Part shown: positions 8,297 to 17,250 of the stretch, piece after piece
Numbering within the stretch: the first letter of the stretch is position 1
Layout: each line of letters begins with the position of its first letter
Assembly: GCA_002423395.1 (NCBI GenBank)
Contig: DIVZ01000007.1
Coordinates: 124,001 to 188,000, forward strand
DNA from: Eubacteriaceae bacterium UBA6119
GTDB taxonomy: Bacteria; Bacillota; Clostridia; Eubacteriales; UBA1433
Direction of reading: 5' to 3'
Length of the DNA stretch: 64,000 nt
The notes under the pieces: generated by a model
What the model was told of the DNA's origin: nothing
What the model saw: the letters and a program-made list of their open reading frames with translations, nothing else
Database searches by the model: none
Position numbers and translations under genes: made by a program

Positions 8297-8372
8297 GATC
8301 CATTAGCTCAGTCGGTAGAGCACCTGACTTTTAATCAGGGTGTCCCGCGTTCGAGTCGCGGATGGATCACCA
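8297..8372 (+). tRNA. tRNA-Lys (anticodon TTT)
   Basis: Acceptor GATCCAT/ATGGATC, anticodon arm CCTGA-CTTTTAA-TCAGG giving TTT, T arm CGTTCGAGTCG, encoded CCA. Last tRNA of the cluster. Confidence 0.97.
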
Positions 8373-8405
8373 TTTTTTTGCTTAAATTCTTTGTTAACGG
8401 TATTT

Positions 8406-8428
8406 TAAGACTTAAACAGGTCTTTTTT
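8406..8428 (+). terminator. terminator of the tRNA cluster
   Basis: Short stem AAGAC/GTCTT with an eight-base loop followed by a run of T, 35 bases after tRNA-Lys. Confidence 0.55.
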
Positions 8429-8555
8429 TATTGAATTTTTTATATGTACTAAGCGGAGATAATAAAATGATTATTTACCGGAAAATTTTATATATGAGTT
8501 TATTTAAAAAATGATAAAATAAATTTAATATTAAATATAGAGTGGAGTAATTATT

Positions 8556-9119
8556 ATGCAGGGATATTTTGCGCTGGCAACAATAATTTTACTTATAATT
8601 CTAGTATTGTCCAGAGTCTTTATGATGAAAAAGTTAGGTATTAAAGCTATGAAATTCGGTGAGATTGATAAAAAAGATTTTTTAATACCACCGTTTGCTT
8701 TTTTGTTTTTATATCTTATATTTGCAAGCGCACTAGGATTGCCTAAACCCGGACACGAACTGTTTAATAATGAGATTGCAGCATGGATTGGCGTGATATT
8801 ATGCATACTCGGTTTGGTATTATTCTTGTCTAGTGTGATTTCTTTTGGGAAAAGCTTCAGAGTCGGCATAGACGAAGACAGCCCGGGCGCATTGATAACT
8901 GCCGGCGTTTTTGCAATAAGCCGTAACCCAATCTATACTGCGTTTGGATTAATTCTAATCGGAATATTTTTAATTTTTCCAAATTGGATAATATTAATAT
9001 ATTTAATATTAGGAATATGGCTTTTCAATCGTCAGGCGCTGCTGGAAGAAAAATCTTTAATAAAAATTTACGGGCAAGAGTATATAAACTACTGCAAAAA
9101 AGTACGAAGATATATTTAG
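8556..9119 (+). CDS. ICMT/PEMT-type membrane methyltransferase
   Basis: 187-residue integral membrane protein of the isoprenylcysteine carboxyl methyltransferase/phospholipid methyltransferase superfamily. Hydrophobic segments lie at about 4-23, 46-62, 76-95, 113-125 and 128-150. The SAM-binding end is recognisable: GVFAISRNPIYTAFG, then the C-terminal LLEEKSLIKIYGQEYINYCKKVRRYI, which matches the family EE...YG..Y..Y pattern. Bacterial substrates are mostly unknown. GGAG lies just upstream of the ATG; monocistronic. Confidence 0.85.
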   Translation: MQGYFALATIILLIILVLSRVFMMKKLGIKAMKFGEIDKKDFLIPPFAFLFLYLIFASALGLPKPGHELFNNEIAAWIGVILCILGLVLFLSSVISFGKSFRVGIDEDSPGALITAGVFAISRNPIYTAFGLILIGIFLIFPNWIILIYLILGIWLFNRQALLEEKSLIKIYGQEYINYCKKVRRYI

Positions 9120-9186
9120 ACGCTGTTTAATACATTTTAAACCATAAAATTACCAATAATAAACAAAATATCTTACAAAAATAATC

Positions 9187-9215
9187 TTGATTATATTATA
9201 AAAATTTGATAATAT
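9187..9215 (+). promoter_or_regulatory. candidate promoter of thiW
   Basis: TTGATT (9187-9192) and TAATAT (9210-9215) with a 17-base spacer. Transcription would start just before the regulatory stem-loop at 9231. Confidence 0.45.
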
Positions 9216-9227
9216 ATTAAATAATTT

Positions 9228-9287
9228 AAAAAGCACAAATGGGGTTCACCACCGAAAGGGTGATACTCGTTTGTGCTTATTTTTTTG
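9228..9287 (+). promoter_or_regulatory. terminator-embedded riboswitch candidate upstream of thiW (HMP-PP/thiS-like)
   Basis: An 11-bp stem (AAGCACAAATG 9231-9241 with CGTTTGTGCTT 9268-9278) is followed directly by seven T, so the whole element is an intrinsic terminator. Its interior is not a simple loop: it holds GGGGT, a TCACC/GGTGA hairpin and an ACTC strand. A known riboswitch class for the thiamin precursor HMP-PP (thiS motif) has its aptamer embedded in a terminator, and the gene downstream is thiW. The class assignment is inference from this architecture and context; no TPP-riboswitch core (CTGAGA, CTGATCTGG) is present. Confidence 0.55.
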
Positions 9288-9312
9288 CTTGACAATGAAA
9301 GGCGGTATTTAA

Positions 9313-9819
9313 ATGAACCCTAAAAAAATGAACACTAAAAAGCTGGTTTTTGCAGCAATGCTTGTTGCGATAGGCACGCTTACAGCGAATGTAATCTACA
9401 TACCAGTAGGAGTAGCTAAATGCTTTCCGATGCAGCATACAATAAATGTTCTTTCGGCTGTTCTGCTCGGCCCGTGGTACGCGGTTGCCAACGCATTTTT
9501 AATCTCACTATTGCGTAATTTCTTGGGAGTAGGCTCGTTGCTTGCGTTTCCGGGGAGTATAATAGGTGCATTATTGGCGGGACTGCTTTTTGCCAAATTC
9601 AAAAAAATTCCTTTTGCTCTGGGCGGAGAAGTGTTTGGAACAGGAATATTGGGAGGGCTTTTATCTTTTCCAATCGCAAAATTTATATTAGGCAAGGACG
9701 TTGCGGCGTATGCTTTTATAGTTCCTTTTCTGATAAGCACAATAGGAGGGAGCTTACTTGCGTACCTTATATTAAAAGTAATAAATTGGAAGAAATATAA
9801 GAATGATTTAAACAAATAA
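9313..9819 (+). CDS. thiW: ThiW, substrate-binding subunit of an ECF thiamin-precursor transporter
   Basis: 168-residue, strongly hydrophobic ECF S-component. The ThiW signature is clear: IPVGVAKCFPMQHTINVLSA, then LLGPWYAVANAFLISLLRN, GSLLAFPGSIIGALLAGLL and a C-terminal FLISTIGGSLLAYLIL. It binds a thiamin precursor (thiazole or pyrimidine moiety) and would work with the shared EcfA/EcfA'/EcfT module encoded elsewhere. Five to six membrane segments fill the protein. The terminator-like RNA immediately upstream fits control by thiamin-pathway metabolites. Confidence 0.92.
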   Translation: MNPKKMNTKKLVFAAMLVAIGTLTANVIYIPVGVAKCFPMQHTINVLSAVLLGPWYAVANAFLISLLRNFLGVGSLLAFPGSIIGALLAGLLFAKFKKIPFALGGEVFGTGILGGLLSFPIAKFILGKDVAAYAFIVPFLISTIGGSLLAYLILKVINWKKYKNDLNK

Positions 9820-10007
9820 GAATTTCCAGTATTACTGGCAGTTTAATATTTAAATATTATGAGTTTGTATTCATCCTAAGATATAATTTAAAATATGCTG
9901 ATAACTATTTGCAACATTTATTTATTTCTGTATAATAAATTTAATAGATATTATAGTTTGAGTGTATCATACTAATTTAAAGCAATTATATCAAGGAGGT
10001 AATGAAA

Positions 10008-10313
10008 ATGCCCGATTTTGGACAGCCTTTTGCAGGGAACGCAAAAGAGAAAAAAATAACCCATCAAGAACTTGTAAGATCAATCAGATTTATGATTGCG
10101 GCTGAGTATGAGGCTATACAATTGTACATGCAGTTAGCCGAATCGACAGATAATGAATTAGCTATTGAAGTTCTTAAGGACATTGCCGATGAAGAAAGAA
10201 TACATGCGGGAGAATTTTTAAGACTTCTTAAGGAACTTGAGCCCGATGAAGAAAAGTTTTATGCGCAGGGCGCAGAAGAAGTAGAAGAAGAAATTGAAAA
10301 ATTAAGTAAATAA
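10008..10313 (+). CDS. two-helix ferritin-like protein
   Basis: 101 residues with a single ferritin-like helical hairpin. Helix one carries RFMIAAEYEAIQLYMQL and helix two LKDIADEERIHAGEFLRLL, giving the E...E and ExxH iron ligands; the tail is very acidic. It resembles the short ferritin-like domains that are fused to or travel with encapsulin shells, and rubrerythrin-related proteins, but no encapsulin gene is in the window and no rubredoxin domain is present. I start at 10008 because AAGGAGG is eight bases upstream; the ATG at 10002 would be only two bases away. Role in iron or peroxide handling is inferred. Confidence 0.8.
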   Translation: MPDFGQPFAGNAKEKKITHQELVRSIRFMIAAEYEAIQLYMQLAESTDNELAIEVLKDIADEERIHAGEFLRLLKELEPDEEKFYAQGAEEVEEEIEKLSK

Positions 10314-10321
10314 ACAGCTCA

Positions 10322-10355
10322 TTAATTAAGGGGGATGACCCCCTTAATTAATTTT
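10322..10355 (+). terminator. terminator between convergent genes
   Basis: Thirteen-base arms TTAATTAAGGGGG / CCCCCTTAATTAA around a four-base loop, followed by TTTT. It separates the ferritin-like gene from the convergent glycosyltransferase and could serve both strands. Confidence 0.85.
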
Positions 10356-10357
10356 AG

Positions 10358-11461
10358 TTAAATATTTTTATTATCTTTTACAAATACCCATCGCCTCTGA
10401 ATTTGAAAACTAATAAAAAACAGAACAAAATCTATAATCGCTTTTATTGCTGTTAGGTTCATACTAAGGTTATTATATACAATAGTAACAAGCAGCCACG
10501 ATGCAAGCAGTTGAACTGAGCATAATAAATAGTATTTGATAATAGAATTTTTCATTTTTGAAGTATTATTAAATACGACGTTTTTATTAACAACGTAATT
10601 AAAAAGTGAAGATATAACTCTTGCAAAAAGAGTGCTGAAAAAAATCGTCATTGATATGGTTGTAAGGTTGTTAAACATAACGGAAGATAAAAAAGCAAAT
10701 AAACCAATATCAATGAAAAATGACAGCATGCCTGATAAAGAAAATTTAAAAAAGCAGCTCAGCATCATAAAATATATAAATAAAGAATCTTTAAACGGAT
10801 TAAAATGAGAGGATTCATTTTTATCAATATAGATTGTTTGTATGCTCTCTTCGGCAATATCTACCTGCTCTCTGACAGCTGAAATGAGCATACCCGTTTC
10901 ATATTCAAAGTGTTCACCTTTAACAAATAAACAGTTATTAATGAATTTATAAGGAATTCCGCGCAGCCCCGTTTGCGTGTCGTTTATTTTTTTACAATAT
11001 AATAACGCAAAAACGGCAGTAGTAATTTTATTTCCCCATCTGCTTTTAAAAGGCACGTCTGACTGGTTGAAATTTCTTGTGCCTAGTATAATTTTATTAT
11101 TTTCTTCCATAAGTCTTTTAGCGACATTGACAGTATCTTCAGCGCTGTGCTGACCGTCAGAATCCGCCGTAACAATACCCGCCATTTCATTATATGAGAA
11201 TGTATTTATAAAATAATTAAATCCGGTCTTTAAAGCTCTTCCCTTGCCTTTATTAACATCATGGTGAAGGACAATACCGTCATATTTTTTTTCAATTAAG
11301 TTAAAATATTGCTGCGCGTCTTCTTTGCTGCCGTCGTCAACGACAATAATTTTTTTAATTCCGGCATTTACTAAATCCTTTATATATGAAATCAATTTTT
11401 CCGAAGGATTTAATGAAGGAATTAATACTGCAACATTTATATTATCTGTATCTTGTAGCAT
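10358..11461 (-). CDS. GT2 glycosyltransferase fused to a GtrA-like membrane domain
   Basis: 367 residues. The N-terminal part (1-235) is a GT-A fold polyprenyl-phosphate sugar transferase with VAVLIPSLNP, IIVVDDGS, HHDVNKGKGRALKTG, TADSDGQH, LGTRNF and TQTGLRGIP. The C-terminal part (240-360) is a four-helix GtrA-like domain ending in FQIQRRWVF. GT2-GtrA proteins are thought to load a sugar on undecaprenyl phosphate and flip it for cell-wall decoration. A paralogue of the same layout lies at 21294-22349. The ribosome site is weak (GCGGGAA). Confidence 0.88.
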   Translation of the reverse strand: MLQDTDNINVAVLIPSLNPSEKLISYIKDLVNAGIKKIIVVDDGSKEDAQQYFNLIEKKYDGIVLHHDVNKGKGRALKTGFNYFINTFSYNEMAGIVTADSDGQHSAEDTVNVAKRLMEENNKIILGTRNFNQSDVPFKSRWGNKITTAVFALLYCKKINDTQTGLRGIPYKFINNCLFVKGEHFEYETGMLISAVREQVDIAEESIQTIYIDKNESSHFNPFKDSLFIYFMMLSCFFKFSLSGMLSFFIDIGLFAFLSSVMFNNLTTISMTIFFSTLFARVISSLFNYVVNKNVVFNNTSKMKNSIIKYYLLCSVQLLASWLLVTIVYNNLSMNLTAIKAIIDFVLFFISFQIQRRWVFVKDNKNI

Positions 11462-11716
11462 ATAAATTTCCCGCTTTTTGTTTAATGAAGATAAATAATA
11501 ATATCATTTTAAAATAATTATGTCAATTTTATATTTTGTCTCAAAAAATAAAAAACATATAGTTTTAATCAATAGTAAAATAAAATATATCATTTTTTTA
11601 TTGATAGGTATCATTTCATATGATATTATAATACAGATACATATAAGGGATGCTTATGTAGTTGAAGTATTAATTGAAACAAAAGATTTTTTAGTTATAT
11701 AAATGAGGAAAAAGCA

Positions 11717-12877
11717 ATGCCAAAAATTAGCGACAGAACAAAAACATTTACGGATTCGATCATCCGCAGGATGACAAGAATATCGATGCAATATAATTCG
11801 GTAAATTTGTCTCAAGGTTTCCCTGATTTTGATCCGCCAAAAGAAATATTGGACAGACTTGTAGAAATTGCTCATAAAGGGCCGCACCAGTATTCAATTA
11901 CATGGGGAGCGCCGAATTTCAGAGCCGCTCTTGCGGAAAAACAATCAAAGTACATGGGACGAAAAATAAACCCTGATACACAAATAGTTACGGTATGCGG
12001 AAGCACTGAAGCTATGATGACTTCAATAATGACAGTATGCGATCCCGGGGATAAAGTAATTGTATTCTCTCCGTTTTACGAAAATTATTCTGCGGACACA
12101 ATACTCAACGATTGCACGCCTATTTATGTTGAATTAAGACCGCCGTCATTTGAATTCAGTATTGATGAGCTTGAAGCGGCATTTAAACAAAAGCCGAAAG
12201 CATTAGTGTTATGCAATCCGTCAAATCCTTGCGGCAAAGTATTCTCTTATGACGAATTGAAAATAATTGCGGATTTTGCGGAGAAATATGATACATTTGT
12301 GATTACCGACGAAGTATACGAGCATATAGTATACGCACCGTACACACATACATATTTTGCGTCCCTTCCGGGAATGTGGGAAAGAACTATATCGTGCAGT
12401 TCTTTATCAAAAACTTACTCAATTACAGGGTGGAGACTAGGCTATATTATAGCTCCGGATCATATCGTAGACGCCGCAAGAAAAATTCACGACTTTTTAA
12501 CGGTCGGAGCTGCCGCGCCGCTTCAGGAAGCGGCTTTGGTAGGACTTAAATTCGGGGACGATTATTACAAAGCGCTTTTAGATAAATACGCGCATAAACG
12601 TGAATTATTCTGCAAAGGTCTTGATGATTTAAATCTTACGTATTCAAAACCGCAAGGCGCATATTATGTAATGGTTGATATCAGCCAGTTCGGCTATGAA
12701 GATGACTATGATTTCGCAGTCAAACTTTGTGAAAAAGTCGGCGTTGCAGGGGTTCCGGGTTCTGTGTTCTTTAACGAAAAAGTAAACCATCTGATACGTT
12801 TCCATTTCGCCAAAGAGGACAGCACGCTTAATGATGCGCTTAACAGGCTTGAAAATATAAAAGTCATGAAGAAATAA
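11717..12877 (+). CDS. PLP-dependent class I/II aminotransferase
   Basis: 386-residue fold-type I aminotransferase. Recognised by the N-terminal VNLSQGFPDFDPP, VCGSTEAMMTSIMTV, LCNPSNPCGKVF, VITDEVYEHIVY and the PLP lysine in SSLSKTYSITGWRLGY; the C-terminal RFHFAKED supplies the carboxylate-binding Arg. The SQGFPDF start resembles the kynurenine aminotransferase/methionine aminotransferase branch. Amino donor and acceptor cannot be decided. GAGG precedes the ATG, and a terminator follows the stop. Confidence 0.9.
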   Translation: MPKISDRTKTFTDSIIRRMTRISMQYNSVNLSQGFPDFDPPKEILDRLVEIAHKGPHQYSITWGAPNFRAALAEKQSKYMGRKINPDTQIVTVCGSTEAMMTSIMTVCDPGDKVIVFSPFYENYSADTILNDCTPIYVELRPPSFEFSIDELEAAFKQKPKALVLCNPSNPCGKVFSYDELKIIADFAEKYDTFVITDEVYEHIVYAPYTHTYFASLPGMWERTISCSSLSKTYSITGWRLGYIIAPDHIVDAARKIHDFLTVGAAAPLQEAALVGLKFGDDYYKALLDKYAHKRELFCKGLDDLNLTYSKPQGAYYVMVDISQFGYEDDYDFAVKLCEKVGVAGVPGSVFFNEKVNHLIRFHFAKEDSTLNDALNRLENIKVMKK

Positions 12878-12909
12878 ATATTAAAAGGCCTTCGGGTCTT
12901 TTTTAATAT
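12878..12909 (+). terminator. terminator of the aminotransferase gene
   Basis: ATATTAAAAGGCC and GGTCTTTTTTAATAT flank a TTCG tetraloop; the 3' arm contains the T-run. Confidence 0.85.
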
Positions 12910-13028
12910 GGAATCTATTAACTCAAATGAGATATAGGCGGCTTATTTAATGATTGACAATCTAAGTATAAAGTGATAATTTATAACAAAATGCCAACCT
13001 AAAGAATATTCAGAAAGAGGGAGAAATT

Positions 13029-14393
13029 ATGAAAAGAAATTATGCGGAAATAACGCCGCAGCTGAATAGTCTTGCTCAGAAATGTGTTGAGAATAATATT
13101 ATACAAAAAGATTTGTATTCAAAATACAATGTAAAGCGCGGCCTGCGGGATGAAAACGGAAAAGGCGTGGTTACAGGTCTTACAAATATCTCCGAAGTAA
13201 ATTCAAGACAAATTGTCAACGGAGAAGAAGTTGCATGCCCGGGAGAATTGTTTTACAGGGGTTATAATATAAAGGACTTAGTAAAAGGATTGATTGATGA
13301 TAAACGATACGGTTTTGAAGAAATAATATATCTTTTACTTTTTGGCAATTTACCTGATGAAAGCAAACTAAAAGAGTTTAATCAATTGCTTGCGAGTTAC
13401 AGGTCGCTTCCGACTTCATTTGCGCGAGACGTAATTATGAAGGCGCCCAGCGAAAATATAATGAATTCTCTTGCGCGCAGCGTTCTTACGCTTTATTCGT
13501 ACGACAAAAATGCAGAGGACATGAGTATTGAAAATGTTCTCCGCCAGTCGCTTCAGTTAATTTCAATGTTTCCTATTTTATCCGTTTACGGATACCAGGC
13601 GTTTGATTACTATCACAAAGAGAACAAAAGCTTATTCATTCATGACCCGCTGCCGGAACTTTCGACAGCGGAAAATATACTTCATATGTTAAGAAAAGAC
13701 AGTAAGTATACCCAGCTTGAGGCAAGGATACTCGATTTAGCGCTGATACTTCATGCCGAACACGGCGGCGGCAACAATTCAAGTTTTACAATACATGTTG
13801 TTTCATCGTCAGGTACAGATACCTATTCAGCTGTCGCGGCGGCAATCGGTTCATTAAAAGGACCTAAACATGGCGGAGCTAATATAAAAGTATGCGAAAT
13901 GTTTGATGACATCAAAGCAAATGTAAGCGATTGGAACGATAAGGAAGAAATAGAGCGGTATTTATCAAAAATAATTAACAAAGAAGCATTTGATAAATCA
14001 GGTCTTGTTTACGGAATCGGACATGCTGTTTATTCATTATCAGACCCCCGAGCTGAAGTGTTTAAAGAATTTGTAGAAAAACTCTCAAAAGAAAAAGGCA
14101 TGGAAAAGGAATACGCTCTATACTCGTCCGTTGAAGAGCTTGCTCCGAAGCTGTTGTCAGCCAGCAGAAATATGATAAAAGGCGTAAGCGCAAATGTGGA
14201 TTTTTACAGCGGTTTTGTTTATGATATGCTGGGAATTCCGAAAGAACTGTTTACACCTTTGTTCGCTATTGCAAGAATTGTAGGCTGGAGCGCACACAGA
14301 ATAGAAGAACTTAATAATTCCAACAAAATTATCAGACCTGCGTATAAAGAAGTTCAGCCCAGAAGAGATTATATAGAGCTTATTAAAAGATAA
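13029..14393 (+). CDS. citrate synthase family protein
   Basis: 454 residues of the citrate/2-methylcitrate synthase family, condensing acetyl-CoA (or propionyl-CoA) with oxaloacetate. Catalytic regions are HAEHGGGNNSSF (His), GSLKGPKHGGAN (His) and GIGHAVYSLSDPRA, with an Asp/Arg set in the C-terminal SANVDFYSGFVYDMLG region. The length fits the large clostridial type. RBS GAGGGAG lies six bases before the ATG. No other TCA genes are adjacent; in an anaerobe it would supply glutamate precursors. Confidence 0.93.
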   Translation: MKRNYAEITPQLNSLAQKCVENNIIQKDLYSKYNVKRGLRDENGKGVVTGLTNISEVNSRQIVNGEEVACPGELFYRGYNIKDLVKGLIDDKRYGFEEIIYLLLFGNLPDESKLKEFNQLLASYRSLPTSFARDVIMKAPSENIMNSLARSVLTLYSYDKNAEDMSIENVLRQSLQLISMFPILSVYGYQAFDYYHKENKSLFIHDPLPELSTAENILHMLRKDSKYTQLEARILDLALILHAEHGGGNNSSFTIHVVSSSGTDTYSAVAAAIGSLKGPKHGGANIKVCEMFDDIKANVSDWNDKEEIERYLSKIINKEAFDKSGLVYGIGHAVYSLSDPRAEVFKEFVEKLSKEKGMEKEYALYSSVEELAPKLLSASRNMIKGVSANVDFYSGFVYDMLGIPKELFTPLFAIARIVGWSAHRIEELNNSNKIIRPAYKEVQPRRDYIELIKR

Positions 14394-14420
14394 CGCTTAT
14401 ACATCTAACTCAAAATATAG

Positions 14421-14444
14421 CTGCCGGAAAATTCCGGCAGTTTT
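14421..14444 (+). terminator. terminator of the citrate synthase gene
   Basis: CTGCCGGAA/TTCCGGCAG with a two-base centre, followed by TTTT. Confidence 0.85.
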
Positions 14445-14537
14445 GTATTACGCTTAATTTTTAATACAATTTATGGATGATAATAAATATAAACAATGAT
14501 ATAATAAAACCAATACAGATGATTAAGAGGTGAAAAT

Positions 14538-14861
14538 ATGGATTGGAAATATGAAAAAGGACGTATATTTTATAATGACGAAAAAGGTGAATTAATGGCG
14601 GAAGCAACTTATGTTGATTTAGGAAATAAAATAATCGACATTGACCATGTATATGTAAATCCTGTTTTACGCGGACAGGGAGTTGCTGAAAAAGTAATGA
14701 AAGAAGTTGTTTGTTTTTTAAGAAAAGAAGGCATTAAAGCAAACGCCACTTGTTCGTATGCAAATTCATGGCTAAAAAAGAATAGAGATGAATATGCAGC
14801 TATTATGACCGACGATTTTGATTCTTATGATGCGGCATGCAGAATTGACGGCAAACATTAA
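14538..14861 (+). CDS. YjdJ-type GNAT acetyltransferase-like protein
   Basis: 107 residues of the small GCN5-related family. The core is VDLGNKIIDIDHVYVNPVLRGQGVAEKVMKE, in which RGQGVA is the acetyl-CoA pyrophosphate loop, followed by CSYANSWLKKN. The substrate is unknown. Monocistronic: AGAGG before the ATG and a terminator after the stop. Confidence 0.85.
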   Translation: MDWKYEKGRIFYNDEKGELMAEATYVDLGNKIIDIDHVYVNPVLRGQGVAEKVMKEVVCFLRKEGIKANATCSYANSWLKKNRDEYAAIMTDDFDSYDAACRIDGKH

Positions 14862-14870
14862 TTTTATAAT

Positions 14871-14894
14871 AAAAGGTCCTTACGGGACCTTTTT
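14871..14894 (+). terminator. terminator of the GNAT gene
   Basis: AAAAGGTCC/GGGACCTTTT stem with a short TTAC loop; the 3' arm runs into TTTTT. Confidence 0.85.
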
Positions 14895-14980
14895 GTTTAT
14901 TTAATATTTAAATTTGTTTATTTTATAAATTAACGGCTTTATTAATTATACTGTTTATATATTAAAGAGAGGTGTATAAA

Positions 14981-15934
14981 TTGAATAGAAATATAGAGGA
15001 ATGGAAAATATCAATAATAGGCGCCGGAACTATGGGGCTCTCGCTTGCATTGTTTTACGCAATGAACGGACATGAGGTTAAACTTTATAACAGAACAGCA
15101 GAAAATCTTGAAAAAGCGAAAACGCAGATAATAAGCAGTTATTATACTTTGGTCGGTATGGGAGTTATGGAGCTTGAAGACATAGTTAAGGTAACAAGCC
15201 GCATATCATATTTTACAGATTTGAAACAAGCGGCAGAAGACGCAGATTATGTTATTGAAAGCGTATCGGAAAACAAAGAAATAAAAAAAGGAATATTTGC
15301 AAAACTGGATGAGTACTGCACAAATGAATGCATTTTGGCAAGCAATACATCGACATTTAATATTTATGAGTTCGTAAAAGTCTCAAATCTGAAAAGGCTT
15401 GTAATTACGCATTATTTAAATCCTCCGCATATTACTCCTTTAGTAGAAATAGTAAGAGGTGAAGATACTTCGGATGAATGCGTTGATACGCTTAAAGAAT
15501 TTTTTACTCATGTCGGAAAATATCCTATTGTACTTAATAAATGCGTTGAAGGATTTTTATGGAACAGGCTTCAAATGGCGCTTGGCAGAGAAGCTACATA
15601 TCTTGTTGATGAAGGACTTGCAACCGTTGAAGATATAGACATTGCCATGAAAAAAGGTCTCGCTCCGAGATATTTGTTAAGAGGCATATTTTCCATGTAC
15701 GATTTTAACGGTATAGATGTATTGAATGCGGTTTTTAACAGTACATTCCCAACTCTTTGCAATGCCGACAGCGCGCCTTTTTGCATAACCGATAAAGTAT
15801 CAAAAGGGGAATTGGGCGTAAAAACGAAAAAAGGATTTAATGATTATACAGAAAAAGATATATCAGAAGTTATAAGCGACGGAGAAGAAAAACTTATAAG
15901 CATTGTTAAGTACGCCAAAAACAATATTTGGTAA
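14981..15934 (+). CDS. 3-hydroxyacyl-CoA dehydrogenase family protein
   Basis: 317 residues. An N-terminal Rossmann domain (IIGAGTMGLSLALFYAMNGHEV) binds NAD; VIESVSENKEIK, NTSTFN and the catalytic region ITHYLNPPHITPLVEIV follow, and the C-terminal dimerisation domain begins near GFLWNRLQMALGREA. The family oxidises 3-hydroxyacyl-CoA, as 3-hydroxybutyryl-CoA dehydrogenase does in butyrate metabolism, though no other butyrate genes are adjacent. A TTG start at 14981 is chosen because GAGAGG is eight bases upstream; the in-frame GTG at 14972 overlaps that site. Confidence 0.87.
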   Translation: MNRNIEEWKISIIGAGTMGLSLALFYAMNGHEVKLYNRTAENLEKAKTQIISSYYTLVGMGVMELEDIVKVTSRISYFTDLKQAAEDADYVIESVSENKEIKKGIFAKLDEYCTNECILASNTSTFNIYEFVKVSNLKRLVITHYLNPPHITPLVEIVRGEDTSDECVDTLKEFFTHVGKYPIVLNKCVEGFLWNRLQMALGREATYLVDEGLATVEDIDIAMKKGLAPRYLLRGIFSMYDFNGIDVLNAVFNSTFPTLCNADSAPFCITDKVSKGELGVKTKKGFNDYTEKDISEVISDGEEKLISIVKYAKNNIW

Positions 15935-16032
15935 ATTTCCTTGAAAAATATAGCGTTAAAAATCAATAAACAGATACATAATATTTTATAAATGATTAAC
16001 AGGTTAACGTGTAGAAAAAATAAGGTGAATAT

Positions 16033-17235
16033 ATGCTTACGCTGGATAGAATATATAACGCGTCTCTTTTATTAAAGGATATTGCGAGAAAGACAGATCT
16101 GCTTTTATCAACAGGACTTGCAGCAGATTTTGATTTATTTCTCAAAGCGGAAAACCTCCAGACAACAGGGTCTTTTAAAATTAGGGGTTCTTATTATAAA
16201 ATAGCGCAATTATCAAAAGAAGAAAAAGCAAAAGGAGTAATAGCTTGTTCTGCTGGAAACCATGCTCAGGGCGTTGCGCTGGCCGCGCACAAAAATAATA
16301 TTAAATCAACAATTTTTCTGCCCGGAAACGCTCCGATATCAAAAGTGGAAGCGACCAGACGATACGGCGCGCAGATAAAACTTGTAGACGGAGTGTTTGA
16401 CGACGCATATGACGCGGCGGTAAAATACCAAAAAGAAACCGGCGCGATATTTGTTCATCCTTTTGACGATGAAAACATTATCGCGGGACAGGGAACAATA
16501 GGGCTTGAAATTCTTGAACAGCTGCCGGATGTGGACGCTGTTATAGTTCCTATAGGCGGGGGAGGGCTTATTTCAGGCATTGCTTATGCGGTGAAGAATT
16601 TAAAGCCGAACTGCAAGATTTACGGCGTTCAGGCAACAGGAGCCGCAAGCATGCTGAAATCTATTGATTATCATAAACGCAGCCCGCTTCAAAGCGTATC
16701 AACCATAGCTGACGGCATTGCCATAAAATATCCGGGAGAGATGACTTATGAGCTTTGTTCAAAATATGTTGATCAATTTGCTTCTGTAAGCGAGGATGAA
16801 ATTGCCATGGCGATACTTTCGTTGATGGAGAAACAGAAAATTGTAGCGGAAGGCGCGGGCGCTGTGTCTGTCGCGGCCGCGATGTTTAACAAATTCCCTT
16901 TAAAAGGCAAAAAAGTCTGCGCGGTAATATCTGGCGGCAACATTGACGTTAATATTTTATCGCGTGTAATAAACAGAGCATTGGCCGCATACGGAAGGCT
17001 TACAAGCATAACGGTGGAACTTTTGGATAAACCCGGCAGACTTAAAGACGTGCTTGCCATAATTGCGAAAAAAGGCGCAAATGTAATAGAAGTTGAGCAT
17101 AACCGACAAGGCGATTACGCTAATATTATCAGGACATGCATAAATATTTCAATGGAGACAAAAAATCACCAGCATCTTGCCGACATAAAAAAAGCCCTTA
17201 CGGATAAAGGCTATATTCTTTTAGACAACTGTTAA
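16033..17235 (+). CDS. ilvA: threonine ammonia-lyase with ACT-like domain
   Basis: 400 residues. The PLP domain (1-310) shows the lysine motif TTGSFKIRGSYYK, SAGNHAQGVALAA, and the glycine-rich phosphate loop PIGGGGLISG. The last 75 residues (LTSITVELLDKPGRLKDVLAII...) form an ACT-like regulatory domain. It deaminates threonine to 2-oxobutyrate, either for isoleucine synthesis or catabolically; this short form is often called tdcB or ilvA. It sits alone between its own RBS (AAGGTG) and a strong terminator. Confidence 0.93.
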   Translation: MLTLDRIYNASLLLKDIARKTDLLLSTGLAADFDLFLKAENLQTTGSFKIRGSYYKIAQLSKEEKAKGVIACSAGNHAQGVALAAHKNNIKSTIFLPGNAPISKVEATRRYGAQIKLVDGVFDDAYDAAVKYQKETGAIFVHPFDDENIIAGQGTIGLEILEQLPDVDAVIVPIGGGGLISGIAYAVKNLKPNCKIYGVQATGAASMLKSIDYHKRSPLQSVSTIADGIAIKYPGEMTYELCSKYVDQFASVSEDEIAMAILSLMEKQKIVAEGAGAVSVAAAMFNKFPLKGKKVCAVISGGNIDVNILSRVINRALAAYGRLTSITVELLDKPGRLKDVLAIIAKKGANVIEVEHNRQGDYANIIRTCINISMETKNHQHLADIKKALTDKGYILLDNC

Positions 17236-17250
17236 TAATACTAACATATA

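Noticed and set aside
9228..9287. TPP riboswitch upstream of thiW.
   Set aside because: The conserved TPP core (CTGAGA and the CTGATCTGG/GCGTAGGGA blocks) is not present and the element is too short.
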